NCBI RefSeq assembly: GCF_007097145.1
Contig: NZ_VJVZ01000005.1
Span: 186,001 to 250,000 of the forward strand
Reading direction: 5' to 3'
DNA length: 64,000 nucleotides
Origin: Flavobacterium zepuense
Lineage (GTDB): Bacteria; Bacteroidota; Bacteroidia; Flavobacteriales; Flavobacteriaceae
Part shown: positions 8,686-16,857 of the stretch, in pieces
Layout: the number at the start of each line of letters is the position of its first letter
Numbering within the stretch: position 1 is the stretch's first letter
Position numbers and translations under genes: made by a program
The notes under the pieces: generated by a model
What the model was told of the DNA's origin: nothing
Seen by the model: the letters and a program-made list of their open reading frames with translations, nothing else
The model's database searches: none

Positions 8686-9621
8686 CTATAGAACTAACCA
8701 AATTAAACCCTTACCTTTTTGTATCGATAAAGTTTTGTTCTTTAATGTTATAGGGATGATAGCCGTTTTGCGTGGGGCTACCTCTGTTTCAGAAAAATGA
8801 GTGTGGAACACGTAATACATAGTGCCCTTTTTATCGTAAAATACATCGCCATGGCCGGTGCCCGGATATTTTAAGATAGTGCGCGAAATAAATGCACTAT
8901 CATGTTTTTCCCACGGCCCGTATGGGGTTTTGCCGGTAGCATACCCCACGGCGTAATCTTTATTCCTGAAATCGTTAGCCGAATAAATAAGGTAATACAA
9001 ATTATCCTGTTTAAGTACGGTAGGCCCTTCGGTAACCGTCCATTGTACCTTTTCGGTATCTTCCCATTGTTTTGTGGCAGTAATACACTCTTTAAGGGTA
9101 GATGGCTTAATAGCACTCAGGTCGTTTTCCATCTCGGCTACAAAAATGCGGTTGCCTTTTTCTAATCGAACGTGGTACATATAGATCTTGCCATTATCAA
9201 AAAATACAAAAGGGTCTATCTGCCTAACATCTGATGCTAAAGCCTTGCCATCATTTGTAAACGGACCAACCGGACTATCGCTGCTTGCAATTGCAATTTG
9301 CTCATCGGCCGTATAGGCCATATAAAATTTGTTGTTGTACTTAAACACCTGTGGCGCCCAAAAGCCTTTGGTGCCAAAGCCATCGCCTTTTTTAAAAGCA
9401 AAGCCATCTTTTGTACCTTCGGGTTTCTTCCAATGGATAAGGTTGGTTGAGGTATATACTAAAAAGCCTTCGCCATCAATATCTTTAGCACCTTTTGTAC
9501 CATAGAGGTAGTAGGTGCCGTTGTTTTCAAAAATGGTTGGGTCGGCCAATAGCGGGTTCTTTTCCTGCGCTTGCAGCGCACAAACGAACAATATGAAATA
9601 TAACAGTTTAAAAACTTTCAT
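8686..9621 (-). CDS. Secreted GH43 family glycosidase
   Basis: A 311-residue five-bladed beta-propeller enzyme with a signal peptide (1-19). The GH43 catalytic triad is visible: general base Asp27 (LADPTI), pKa-tuning Asp136 (RQIDPF) and general acid Glu198 (VTEGP). GH43 enzymes remove L-arabinofuranosyl or D-xylosyl residues. It is the last gene of the PUL operon, 4 bp after the aldose epimerase gene. The C-terminus ends soon after the propeller with no accessory domain. Whether it is an arabinofuranosidase or a xylosidase cannot be decided here. Confidence 0.85.
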   Translation of the reverse strand: MKVFKLLYFILFVCALQAQEKNPLLADPTIFENNGTYYLYGTKGAKDIDGEGFLVYTSTNLIHWKKPEGTKDGFAFKKGDGFGTKGFWAPQVFKYNNKFYMAYTADEQIAIASSDSPVGPFTNDGKALASDVRQIDPFVFFDNGKIYMYHVRLEKGNRIFVAEMENDLSAIKPSTLKECITATKQWEDTEKVQWTVTEGPTVLKQDNLYYLIYSANDFRNKDYAVGYATGKTPYGPWEKHDSAFISRTILKYPGTGHGDVFYDKKGTMYYVFHTHFSETEVAPRKTAIIPITLKNKTLSIQKGKGLIWLVL

Positions 9622-9625
9622 AAGC

Positions 9626-10807
9626 TTATTTTTCGGTACTGAAATGATAATCCGATACCGTGTGATACGTGCTTCCCGGCTCTAAAATAATAGATGGGAA
9701 ATCTTTCTGGTTAGGAGCGTCTGGGTAGTGTTGGGTTTCCATGGCAAACGCGGTACGGAAATCGTCTTTTGCGCCACTTTTAAACGTGTTCTTGCCCTGC
9801 ATAAAGTTGCCGCTGTAAAACTGTAAGCCAGGCTCCTGCGTGGTAACTTTCATTACAATACCCGATTTATCGCCTACAACCGTTGCGGCCTCGTTCATTG
9901 CATTTGCAGCTCCCGTTTTAAGGGCAAAATTATGGTCGTACCCTTTGCCGTTCTTAAGTTGCTTATCGTTAGCCTCAACACGTTCCCCAATAGTGTGGAA
10001 GTCTGTAAAATCAAACGGTGTGCCTGCCACGGCTGCTAAATTGCCTAACGGGATAAGGCCGTCATCAACCGGGGTGTACTTATCGGCATTTATTTTAACC
10101 TTGTGGTTTAATACTGTACCGCTGCCTTCGCCATTAAGGTTAAAGAAAGCATGGTTGGTAAGGTTTACCGGTGTTTTTTTATCGGTAGTGGCTTCATACT
10201 CCATTTTCAGGTTTTGGGTGTCATCTACGCTATAGGTAACCTTAACGTTTAAAGTACCGGGAAAACCCTCTTCGCCATCTGGTGAAGTATAGGTAAACAC
10301 CAGTGTTTTTTCGTTGGGCTGCTGTACATTCCAAACAATGCCCTGAAAGCCTTTTTTACCGCCGTGAAGGCTGTTCTTGTCATTATTTAGAGGTATGTGG
10401 TAGGTTTTACCATCAAAGGTAAAAGTACCTTTAGCAATACGATTGCCCACACGGCCAATGGTTGCGCCAAAATAAACCTCGGTAGAATTTTGATATGCTT
10501 TGGTGCTGTTTGGGCCAACCACAACATCAGTCATTTTGCCGTCTTTATCCGGAACCCAAAGCCCTACAATACGGGCTCCGTAGTTGGTAAAAGCAACAGT
10601 TATTTTATCAGCTTTTATATAGTAAAGGCTTACGTTTTTACCGTCTACAGTGGCATCAAAATCCTCTTTTTTAAGATGTGTGTCTAAAGTTGTATCTGCA
10701 ACGGCAGTTTCTTTACCTGCAGCCGGTTCTTCTTTTTTAGTTTCCTGGCAGGCAACCATAAGCAGGGCCGATACTACCGAAGCCGCTATAATATTAGGTG
10801 TTTTCAT
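9626..10807 (-). CDS. galM: Aldose 1-epimerase (mutarotase), lipoprotein
   Basis: A 393-residue enzyme interconverting alpha and beta anomers of free aldoses such as galactose. It has a lipoprotein signal with Cys20 (MVAC), so it acts in the periplasm or at the membrane rather than in the cytosol. The GalM fold is marked by a catalytic His in SLHGG, the general acid His in TNHAFFNL and a catalytic Glu near the C-terminus (ILEPGS). It is placed 1 bp from the GH5-like gene and 4 bp from the last GH43 gene, so it is translated with the PUL enzymes and probably processes monosaccharides they release. A galactose- or arabinose-containing substrate is implied but not proven. Confidence 0.9.
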   Translation of the reverse strand: MKTPNIIAASVVSALLMVACQETKKEEPAAGKETAVADTTLDTHLKKEDFDATVDGKNVSLYYIKADKITVAFTNYGARIVGLWVPDKDGKMTDVVVGPNSTKAYQNSTEVYFGATIGRVGNRIAKGTFTFDGKTYHIPLNNDKNSLHGGKKGFQGIVWNVQQPNEKTLVFTYTSPDGEEGFPGTLNVKVTYSVDDTQNLKMEYEATTDKKTPVNLTNHAFFNLNGEGSGTVLNHKVKINADKYTPVDDGLIPLGNLAAVAGTPFDFTDFHTIGERVEANDKQLKNGKGYDHNFALKTGAANAMNEAATVVGDKSGIVMKVTTQEPGLQFYSGNFMQGKNTFKSGAKDDFRTAFAMETQHYPDAPNQKDFPSIILEPGSTYHTVSDYHFSTEK

Positions 10808-10808
10808 A

Positions 10809-11855
10809 TTATTTTACGCCGTTTAGTTTTTTGATTACGTTTACTTCGTCCTGGCGGTAAGGTGTGCCGTCTTTCCTGAATACATCGTGGAACCAGATAT
10901 CCGGCTCTGTACCCGATGGTATTGGGGTATCCCAGGCGTAAATAGTATTGGTTTTGCCAGAAACAAGACCCCAGTTTATTGCACCTATGTTCTCTTTTTT
11001 AAGAAGCACCATGTGGTTAAAAAAGCTGTTATTTTTGGTACGCGCCATATATTCTGTACAAATCAGTGGCCTGTCGTGTGTTTTAAGCAGGTTGGTAATG
11101 CGCTGGTGATCGTCTAACGATTCGTAAAAGTGGTACGTTACGATATCAGAGTTTTGTGCCTGAAGGATGTTAAGGTCAACCAGGTCCCATTTCCAAAGCC
11201 CGGCAGATATTGGCTGTGATGGGTTAGCCTCACGTGCCCATTTAAACACGTCTTTAAGCAAGGCAAGGCTTTTGTTACCCTTGCCGCTGTTACCCGGCTC
11301 ATTGTATAAATCCCAAAGCACGATCCTTTTATCGTTGCCAAAGGTTTTTAAAATATCTTTTACATAGGCTTCAAGCTCTTTATCGCCTGCGTGGTCTACA
11401 TCGGGGTAGCCTGGATCCTGCATCCATCCGGAGTTGTGCACGCCAGGTTTTACATCGGGCTGTTTGCCAATGGCAGGGTTAGGGTTCCAGCAGTCATCAA
11501 AAAACACAAACAGGGTTTGTATGCCATGCTTGTTTGCAATTTCAAGGTATTTCTCTACGCGTTTTTTAAAACCTTTAGGATCTGCCTTGTACGCCAGGCT
11601 GTGTAAAAATACACGCATGGTATTAAAGCCAATGCCCTGGGCGTAGCCAAGCTCACGGTCTATAGTTGTAGGGTCAAACGTTGCTTCCTGCCACATTTCC
11701 ATCTGGCTTATGGCAGTACTTGGTATAAAGTTGGCACCGCTCATCCATTTATACTCGGCATACCATTTATCGGCTTTTTCCTTAGTCCATTTCTGTCCCT
11801 GTGCCGCTAAGGTTAAACTTGCAAAACAGGCAATTAAAATAAAAATTTTCTTCAT
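10809..11855 (-). CDS. GH5-like clan GH-A glycoside hydrolase
   Basis: 348 residues with a cleavable signal peptide (1-18). The TIM-barrel has the two Glu of clan GH-A: Glu186 in LYNEPGN (acid/base) and Glu268 in ICTEYMA (nucleophile). It is a close paralogue of the protein encoded at 12963-14144, sharing for example the SxW motif VHNSGW and the end of the barrel. Such proteins are commonly labelled cellulase-family or 1,4-beta-xylanase, but I know of no activity I can assign. It lies between the two enzymes at 9626 and 11868. Unlike its paralogue it carries no lipobox, so it is probably a soluble periplasmic form. Confidence 0.8.
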   Translation of the reverse strand: MKKIFILIACFASLTLAAQGQKWTKEKADKWYAEYKWMSGANFIPSTAISQMEMWQEATFDPTTIDRELGYAQGIGFNTMRVFLHSLAYKADPKGFKKRVEKYLEIANKHGIQTLFVFFDDCWNPNPAIGKQPDVKPGVHNSGWMQDPGYPDVDHAGDKELEAYVKDILKTFGNDKRIVLWDLYNEPGNSGKGNKSLALLKDVFKWAREANPSQPISAGLWKWDLVDLNILQAQNSDIVTYHFYESLDDHQRITNLLKTHDRPLICTEYMARTKNNSFFNHMVLLKKENIGAINWGLVSGKTNTIYAWDTPIPSGTEPDIWFHDVFRKDGTPYRQDEVNVIKKLNGVK

Positions 11856-11867
11856 TGTGGTTGTAAT

Positions 11868-12893
11868 TTATTCAGATGGTATTTGTAATGTTTGTTTGTT
11901 AGAAACAGGTACACCCAGGTTTGGCGTACCGTCTTTATTCCACTCTATTTTTTGCATCCTTGGCGAACGTTTGTTGCCGCAGCCTTCATCGGGGTTATCG
12001 TTAGCGTGGAATAGTATCCAGTCTTCCTTACCGTCCGGCGATTTAAAGAATGAGTTGTGCCCCGGTGCATACACGCTGTTAGCCTCGCTTTTTACAAAAA
12101 TAGGCTGTTCATGCTTTTTCCAGTTTTTGGCATTCATAAGGTCGTCTCCGGTAAGCTGAAGCAGGCCCAGGCTGTAAAAGTCGGTCCAGCAGCCGCTTGA
12201 AGAAAACACAATGAATACGTCTTTACCATGCTGTAAAAACTGAGGGCCTTCGTTTACATTAACGTGTGGTGGGTTAACGGCATCGTCTAGGTCGCCCTGT
12301 TTTTCCCAGTTATAGGTAGGCTGCGATATTACTACGCGCTGGCTGCCCAGTGTCCACGGGTTGCTCATTTTAGCAATATAAATGTTTTGCTGGCCGTTAG
12401 TATTGCCTTCCCAGCCGCTCCATATCATGTACAGTTGGTTGTTGTAGGTAAATATGTTACCATCTATAGCCCATCTATCCGGTGCGGCAGCAATTTTACC
12501 TTTAAACTCCCATGCGCCTTTAAAAGGGTCTTCTGATTTGTTTTCCAGCACATACATCCTGTGCTGGTGGTTGTCGCCACCATCGGCTGCAAAATAGGCA
12601 TACCATTTATTGTTGATTATATGAAACTCCGGTGCCCATACATCTTTAGAATATTCGGTACCGGCGGGCGGGGTCCATATTACCTTGCTTTCGGCATTGT
12701 TAAGGTCGGCCAGGTTTTTGGTCTTCCAAAGCATAAGCTTGTTGCCAAGCGTGTGTGTGTAGTAGTAATAACCATTATGGTACGTACTGTACGGATCGGC
12801 ACCCGCAGGCAGTATTGGGTTGTTGAATGTTTTTTTCTGTGCGAACAAACCAGTAAAGGTCAGTAACAATAGTAAAGCTAACGTCTTTTTCAT
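11868..12893 (-). CDS. Secreted GH43 family glycosidase
   Basis: 341 residues with signal peptide 1-19. Catalytic residues of GH43 are Asp33 (AGADPY), Asp144 (WAIDGN) and Glu215 (NEGPQF), on a five-bladed propeller. The layout resembles GH43 members described as alpha-L-arabinofuranosidases or arabinan-active enzymes. It lies 12 bp upstream of a GH5-like gene and 69 bp downstream of another, within the PUL operon. Activity on arabinose side chains is the most likely role; xylosidase is the alternative. Confidence 0.85.
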   Translation of the reverse strand: MKKTLALLLLLTFTGLFAQKKTFNNPILPAGADPYSTYHNGYYYYTHTLGNKLMLWKTKNLADLNNAESKVIWTPPAGTEYSKDVWAPEFHIINNKWYAYFAADGGDNHQHRMYVLENKSEDPFKGAWEFKGKIAAAPDRWAIDGNIFTYNNQLYMIWSGWEGNTNGQQNIYIAKMSNPWTLGSQRVVISQPTYNWEKQGDLDDAVNPPHVNVNEGPQFLQHGKDVFIVFSSSGCWTDFYSLGLLQLTGDDLMNAKNWKKHEQPIFVKSEANSVYAPGHNSFFKSPDGKEDWILFHANDNPDEGCGNKRSPRMQKIEWNKDGTPNLGVPVSNKQTLQIPSE

Positions 12894-12962
12894 GTTAGGG
12901 TATTTTTTAAAATCCGGCGGTATAGTTTATCATATCCCTGCCGAAATTTAATGTAATCAGGA

Positions 12963-14144
12963 TTATTTTTTATTTACTTCTGATGTTATCTGCTTAATAA
13001 AATCAGTTTCAGCTTTTATATAAGGTGTACCGTCGGTATTAAACACTTCATGGAACCATACCGGCGGTGCAGCAGTGTAGGTTTTAGTCCAGCTGTCCCA
13101 GGGATATTTGGTTTGGGTCTTGCCGTCTACCAGCCCCCAGTTTATCATACCCACATTATATTTTTTTGCAATAGGCAAAAAGCCCTGAAAGGTACTGCCA
13201 TTAGGCCTTGCCATATACTCAGTACAAATCATTGGTTTGCCGTAGCGTTGTAATTCTTTAATTTTAGTTTCAAATTCCTGTGGCGTGCTGTAGTTGTGGA
13301 AGGTTATAACATCCGACTGCTCTAACTGCAATTTGTACATAGGCAGCATTTTCTCAGCATTGCTCCAGTTACCCTCCCATATACCCGATGTTAACGGTTG
13401 GCTTGGGTTGGCCTGGCGTGCCCAAACAAACACTTTGCCCAGCAGGTTATATACCAGTTCTTTTTTGTTAGGTATCTCTACCTTTTCGTATGATGCGCCT
13501 GTCATATTATCGGGCTCGTTCCAAACATCCCAGCCCAGGATTCTGCTGTCATTTTTAAAATGGCCTATGGTGCCTTTTACATATTTTTCAAGGCGGGCAT
13601 ACTGGGTGCTGTCCTGCAATACTTTTTGGCCCGGGCCTTGTACCCAGCCGGAGTTGTGCACATACGGTTTTGGTGCACGTTGTTTTCCCGTTACCGGGAA
13701 CGGGTCCCAGCACGAATCAAACAGTACAAATAATGTTTTTATATGGTGTTTATCAGCAATTTTAAGGTATTCGTCCATGCGTTTAAAAAGGCCTTCAGGA
13801 TCTTCTTTATACAACAGGTCGTGCAGGTATACGCGCATACTGTTCATACCTATGGCTTCTGCCCAGCCTAATTCTTTATCGATAGTTGCAGGGTCGAACG
13901 TATTGGCCTGAAACATCTCTAACTGGTTAATGGCAGTACTTGGGGTAAAGTTAGCACCCACATACCACGGCTGGCTGCCGTACCATTCATTTGCTTTTTC
14001 TTTAGTCCATATTGTCCTTTCAACAGCAGGGGTTTCGTTAACAGCATCTTTCTTAGCGCTCTCTTCTTTGCAGGAAAAAAGCATAAGCGAAGCCGCCAGT
14101 GTTAGGGCAAAAGGTGTTCTTTTTAAAATTTTTAATGCCTTCAT
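12963..14144 (-). CDS. GH5-like clan GH-A glycoside hydrolase, lipoprotein
   Basis: 393 residues with a lipobox around Cys25 (MLFSC), so it is probably anchored to the outer membrane. After a ~20-residue linker comes a TIM-barrel with acid/base Glu210 (VWNEPDN) and nucleophile Glu309 (ICTEYMA). It is paralogous to the soluble enzyme at 10809-11855. Surface enzymes of PULs usually make the first cuts in the polymer, so a surface endo-acting role is a reasonable inference, with its paralogue acting on fragments in the periplasm. Substrate unknown. Confidence 0.8.
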   Translation of the reverse strand: MKALKILKRTPFALTLAASLMLFSCKEESAKKDAVNETPAVERTIWTKEKANEWYGSQPWYVGANFTPSTAINQLEMFQANTFDPATIDKELGWAEAIGMNSMRVYLHDLLYKEDPEGLFKRMDEYLKIADKHHIKTLFVLFDSCWDPFPVTGKQRAPKPYVHNSGWVQGPGQKVLQDSTQYARLEKYVKGTIGHFKNDSRILGWDVWNEPDNMTGASYEKVEIPNKKELVYNLLGKVFVWARQANPSQPLTSGIWEGNWSNAEKMLPMYKLQLEQSDVITFHNYSTPQEFETKIKELQRYGKPMICTEYMARPNGSTFQGFLPIAKKYNVGMINWGLVDGKTQTKYPWDSWTKTYTAAPPVWFHEVFNTDGTPYIKAETDFIKQITSEVNKK

Positions 14145-14219
14145 AATTGTAAAGTGGTATCGGATGAACCGGAGATATTATTAAACAAACTTCTTTTTAT
14201 TGGGGTAATCTTCTTCTTT

Positions 14220-15245
14220 CTATTTTTCTATTCCGAATTTTTTAACCAGTGCATCATATTCTTTGCCGGATATGGTAGTCATGCACCCGTGCCTAACGTG
14301 CTGTGGAAAGCTGTACTTATCCCAGTCGCTAAAAAATGTGTATCCTGAAGCCTGGTACCACGGGCCGTTTAAATTATCTGCTATAGATAACCCGTACGAT
14401 ACTCCCGGATATTGCTCATAATACATATACCATGCTTTATTATCGGGCGAGGGTATAAGGGTAGGGGCTTCCCTAAAGTTAGGGCTTATAGATTCGGCCG
14501 GTAATGAGTAAGGGCCTGTTAGCGATGGCGCTTTGGCTATCCTTACGGTTTTTCCTGTTGTCCAGTACAAAGTAGGGTAGGACTCATCTTTTAGTATAGC
14601 ATAATAGCTGTCGCCCACTTTCCTGATGCTTACATCTATGGTGCCAAAATTCCAGTCGAACAACTTTTTAGGTGTGCCCTCAAAGGTTTTAAGGTCTTTG
14701 CTAAGTACATATAAAGTACGCTGACTTGCCCAGTAACGCTCACCATCATCTTTAGTACCGTCCAGATGGGGGGTATGCCACGTCATGATAAATTTACCCG
14801 ACGGTGCATCATAATACAATTTTGGGGCTCCTATGCGCTGCATGGCTTCAGAGTAGCCCGGTGTAGATTTAAGGTTTGGCGTGTAAACGCTGTGTTTTTT
14901 CCAGCTTATTAAATCGGCAGATACCCATATATTGATATCGGGCGATGAATCGCTTGTATTCCCGGCAATGTAGTAGTTGCCGTCCGGGCCTTTAACAATA
15001 TCAGGGTGGCCCTGATACTCTTCGTTAACGCGCTTTTTGCCGTTAAGCGGGTACCAGTGCAAACCATCGGTACTAACCGAATAATACAGCCTGCCATAAT
15101 CTTCGTGCGTCATGTGGGCAAAAAGGTAGGCCTGGTTTACAGGGGTTTCTCCCTTTTTTACCTGACCGGGAGGATTGGGCTGCTGCGCGAAAGCACCACT
15201 GCATGCAAAAAATAAAATGGCTGCCTTAAATAGAGATCGTACCAT
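14220..15245 (-). CDS. GH43-like five-bladed propeller glycosidase
   Basis: 341 residues with signal peptide (1-20). Propeller-type repeats (GRLYYSVSTDGLHWY, NYYIAGNTS and similar) and a plausible GH43 triad, Asp82 (HPDIV), Asp204 (TIDVS) and Glu259 (REAPT), place it in clan GH-F, but it is more divergent than the other GH43 proteins here. It is the first enzyme gene after susD, separated by 64 bp that contain a hairpin. Activity on arabinosyl, xylosyl or galactosyl linkages is possible. The family assignment is moderately certain and the substrate is not known. Confidence 0.72.
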   Translation of the reverse strand: MVRSLFKAAILFFACSGAFAQQPNPPGQVKKGETPVNQAYLFAHMTHEDYGRLYYSVSTDGLHWYPLNGKKRVNEEYQGHPDIVKGPDGNYYIAGNTSDSSPDINIWVSADLISWKKHSVYTPNLKSTPGYSEAMQRIGAPKLYYDAPSGKFIMTWHTPHLDGTKDDGERYWASQRTLYVLSKDLKTFEGTPKKLFDWNFGTIDVSIRKVGDSYYAILKDESYPTLYWTTGKTVRIAKAPSLTGPYSLPAESISPNFREAPTLIPSPDNKAWYMYYEQYPGVSYGLSIADNLNGPWYQASGYTFFSDWDKYSFPQHVRHGCMTTISGKEYDALVKKFGIEK

Positions 15246-15265
15246 GTTTATGTATTTTGAAAATA

Positions 15266-15299
15266 TTCCTGTAGCAGTTTTTACAAACCGCTACAGGAA
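15266..15299 (-). promoter_or_regulatory. Hairpin between susD and the first PUL enzyme gene
   Basis: Arms TTCCTGTAGC and GCTACAGGAA, extended by GTTT/AAAC after one mismatch, close a 4-nt loop. On the minus strand the right side is followed by only a weak T-rich stretch, so it looks like a partial terminator or mRNA stabiliser rather than a full stop. Confidence 0.65.
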
Positions 15300-15309
15300 C
15301 TATTATTAA

Positions 15310-16839
15310 TTAATAACCGGGATTTTGTACTAAGTTAGGGTTGTTCTCTACCTCGCTTAGCGGTATAGGTAAGCGGAGGCTTTTACCCACAACAAAGTTG
15401 TTAAAATCAGGGTCTCTTGCTATGATCTCGTCAACACCGGCCTGGGTTTCCAGGTCGCCCCAACGTTTAAGGTCTAACCAGCGAACACTTTCGCCGCAAA
15501 GTTCAAGTACCCTTTCGTTTTTTAACTGCCTTAAGAACAGTGTAGGGTTACTGCCAATTTCCGGGTGTGCTGTGGCAAGCGGCTGCATATTAGCCCTTTC
15601 TCTTACAATATCTACATACTGGTAGGCATCGGTAGTCATACCCAGCTGGTTAAGCGCTTCTGCATACATTAGCAGGATATCTGCATAACGTATAAGCCTG
15701 TAATTAACCTGGCTGTAGTAATCTTCGTTATTACGGTAGTAATCTCTTGCCCCTTTACGGAACCACGCTTCATTATCATTCCACTCCCATTGCCTGTTGT
15801 AGGTAAGGTCGCCAAAATCGGCCTGAAGGTCAGGATAGAACAATGTGTGGCGTAGCCTTTCATCCAGTCCGCCATCGGCATTAGGCTCCTGTTTAAAGAA
15901 GTCTACCAGCCAAAAACGCGCCTGCCCGTCTGACCATCCAATACCACGGGGTGCAAAAAACTGTGCCCTTGTGTTAGATACGGCTGCATTAGCGCCTTCA
16001 TCTGTACCGCCTAAACGCTGGTTACCAAACTGGATCTCAAAAACCGACTCTGCGTTGTTTTCGTTAACATCGGTAAAGTTGTCTTTGTAGTTAGCTACAA
16101 GGCTGTAGGTAGCACCGGGCCCGCTTATAATATAATCAAAAGCGGTTTTTGCCTGCTCCCATTTGCGCTGCTGCATGTATAATTTACCCAGCATAGCTTT
16201 TGCTGCACCTTTTGTAGGCCTGCCGGTATTGTTAGCATCCCACGATGCAGGAAGCGCATCAAAGGCCTCGTTAAGATCGGTCTCTACCTGAGCAAAAACC
16301 TGTTCTTTTGTGCTTTGCAGTGGCAGGTCACTTGGTTCTGAAGGTTCTAAGATTATCGGAATGTTTTCCCATAATTCTGCTGCATAAAAATAATGCAACG
16401 CTCTTAGGAACTTAGCCTCGGCTAAAATAGACTGCTTGCGTGCATCATCCGTAAACTCAATTTCCGGTACATTTGACAGTACCTGGTTACAACGGAATAT
16501 CGCTTTGTAGGTGTCTCTCCATGTTACGCCGTTACCTTCCCAAAAGTTGTAGTTTACATAGTTAAAACGGGTCCAGTCGGCCAGTTCTATCCATGGGCTC
16601 ACGCTGTAGCCTTCATCAGAGGTAAGGTCCATGCGGAAATACATCCACCTTGACCATAGCCCATCTTTATAAAACATAGCATAGATGGAGTTTACACCTA
16701 ATTCGGCATCGTTTGGTGTTTTCCAATACTGGTCTACCGTAAGTGCGTTAGGATTATCAATATTCAGTTCTTCTTCGTTGCAGGAATAAAATGCAAGGAG
16801 CGAACATAAAAGGGTACTGTATAGTATGATTTTTTTCAT
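15310..16839 (-). CDS. susD: SusD/RagB-type starch-binding-like outer membrane lipoprotein
   Basis: 509 residues with lipobox around Cys20 (AFYSC). It has the SusD/RagB fold: an N-terminal SusD-like segment (~22-230) with TPR-type helices and a C-terminal RagB/SusD domain. Typical signatures are LKNERVLELCGESVRWLDL and the terminal NPGY. SusD homologues sit over the SusC barrel as a lid and bind the target glycan at the cell surface. The gene starts 18 bp after susC, the standard pair arrangement. The symbol is used in the homologue sense; the ligand need not be starch, and the neighbours suggest otherwise. Confidence 0.95.
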   Translation of the reverse strand: MKKIILYSTLLCSLLAFYSCNEEELNIDNPNALTVDQYWKTPNDAELGVNSIYAMFYKDGLWSRWMYFRMDLTSDEGYSVSPWIELADWTRFNYVNYNFWEGNGVTWRDTYKAIFRCNQVLSNVPEIEFTDDARKQSILAEAKFLRALHYFYAAELWENIPIILEPSEPSDLPLQSTKEQVFAQVETDLNEAFDALPASWDANNTGRPTKGAAKAMLGKLYMQQRKWEQAKTAFDYIISGPGATYSLVANYKDNFTDVNENNAESVFEIQFGNQRLGGTDEGANAAVSNTRAQFFAPRGIGWSDGQARFWLVDFFKQEPNADGGLDERLRHTLFYPDLQADFGDLTYNRQWEWNDNEAWFRKGARDYYRNNEDYYSQVNYRLIRYADILLMYAEALNQLGMTTDAYQYVDIVRERANMQPLATAHPEIGSNPTLFLRQLKNERVLELCGESVRWLDLKRWGDLETQAGVDEIIARDPDFNNFVVGKSLRLPIPLSEVENNPNLVQNPGY

Positions 16840-16857
16840 CGTTACTTTTATTTAATT

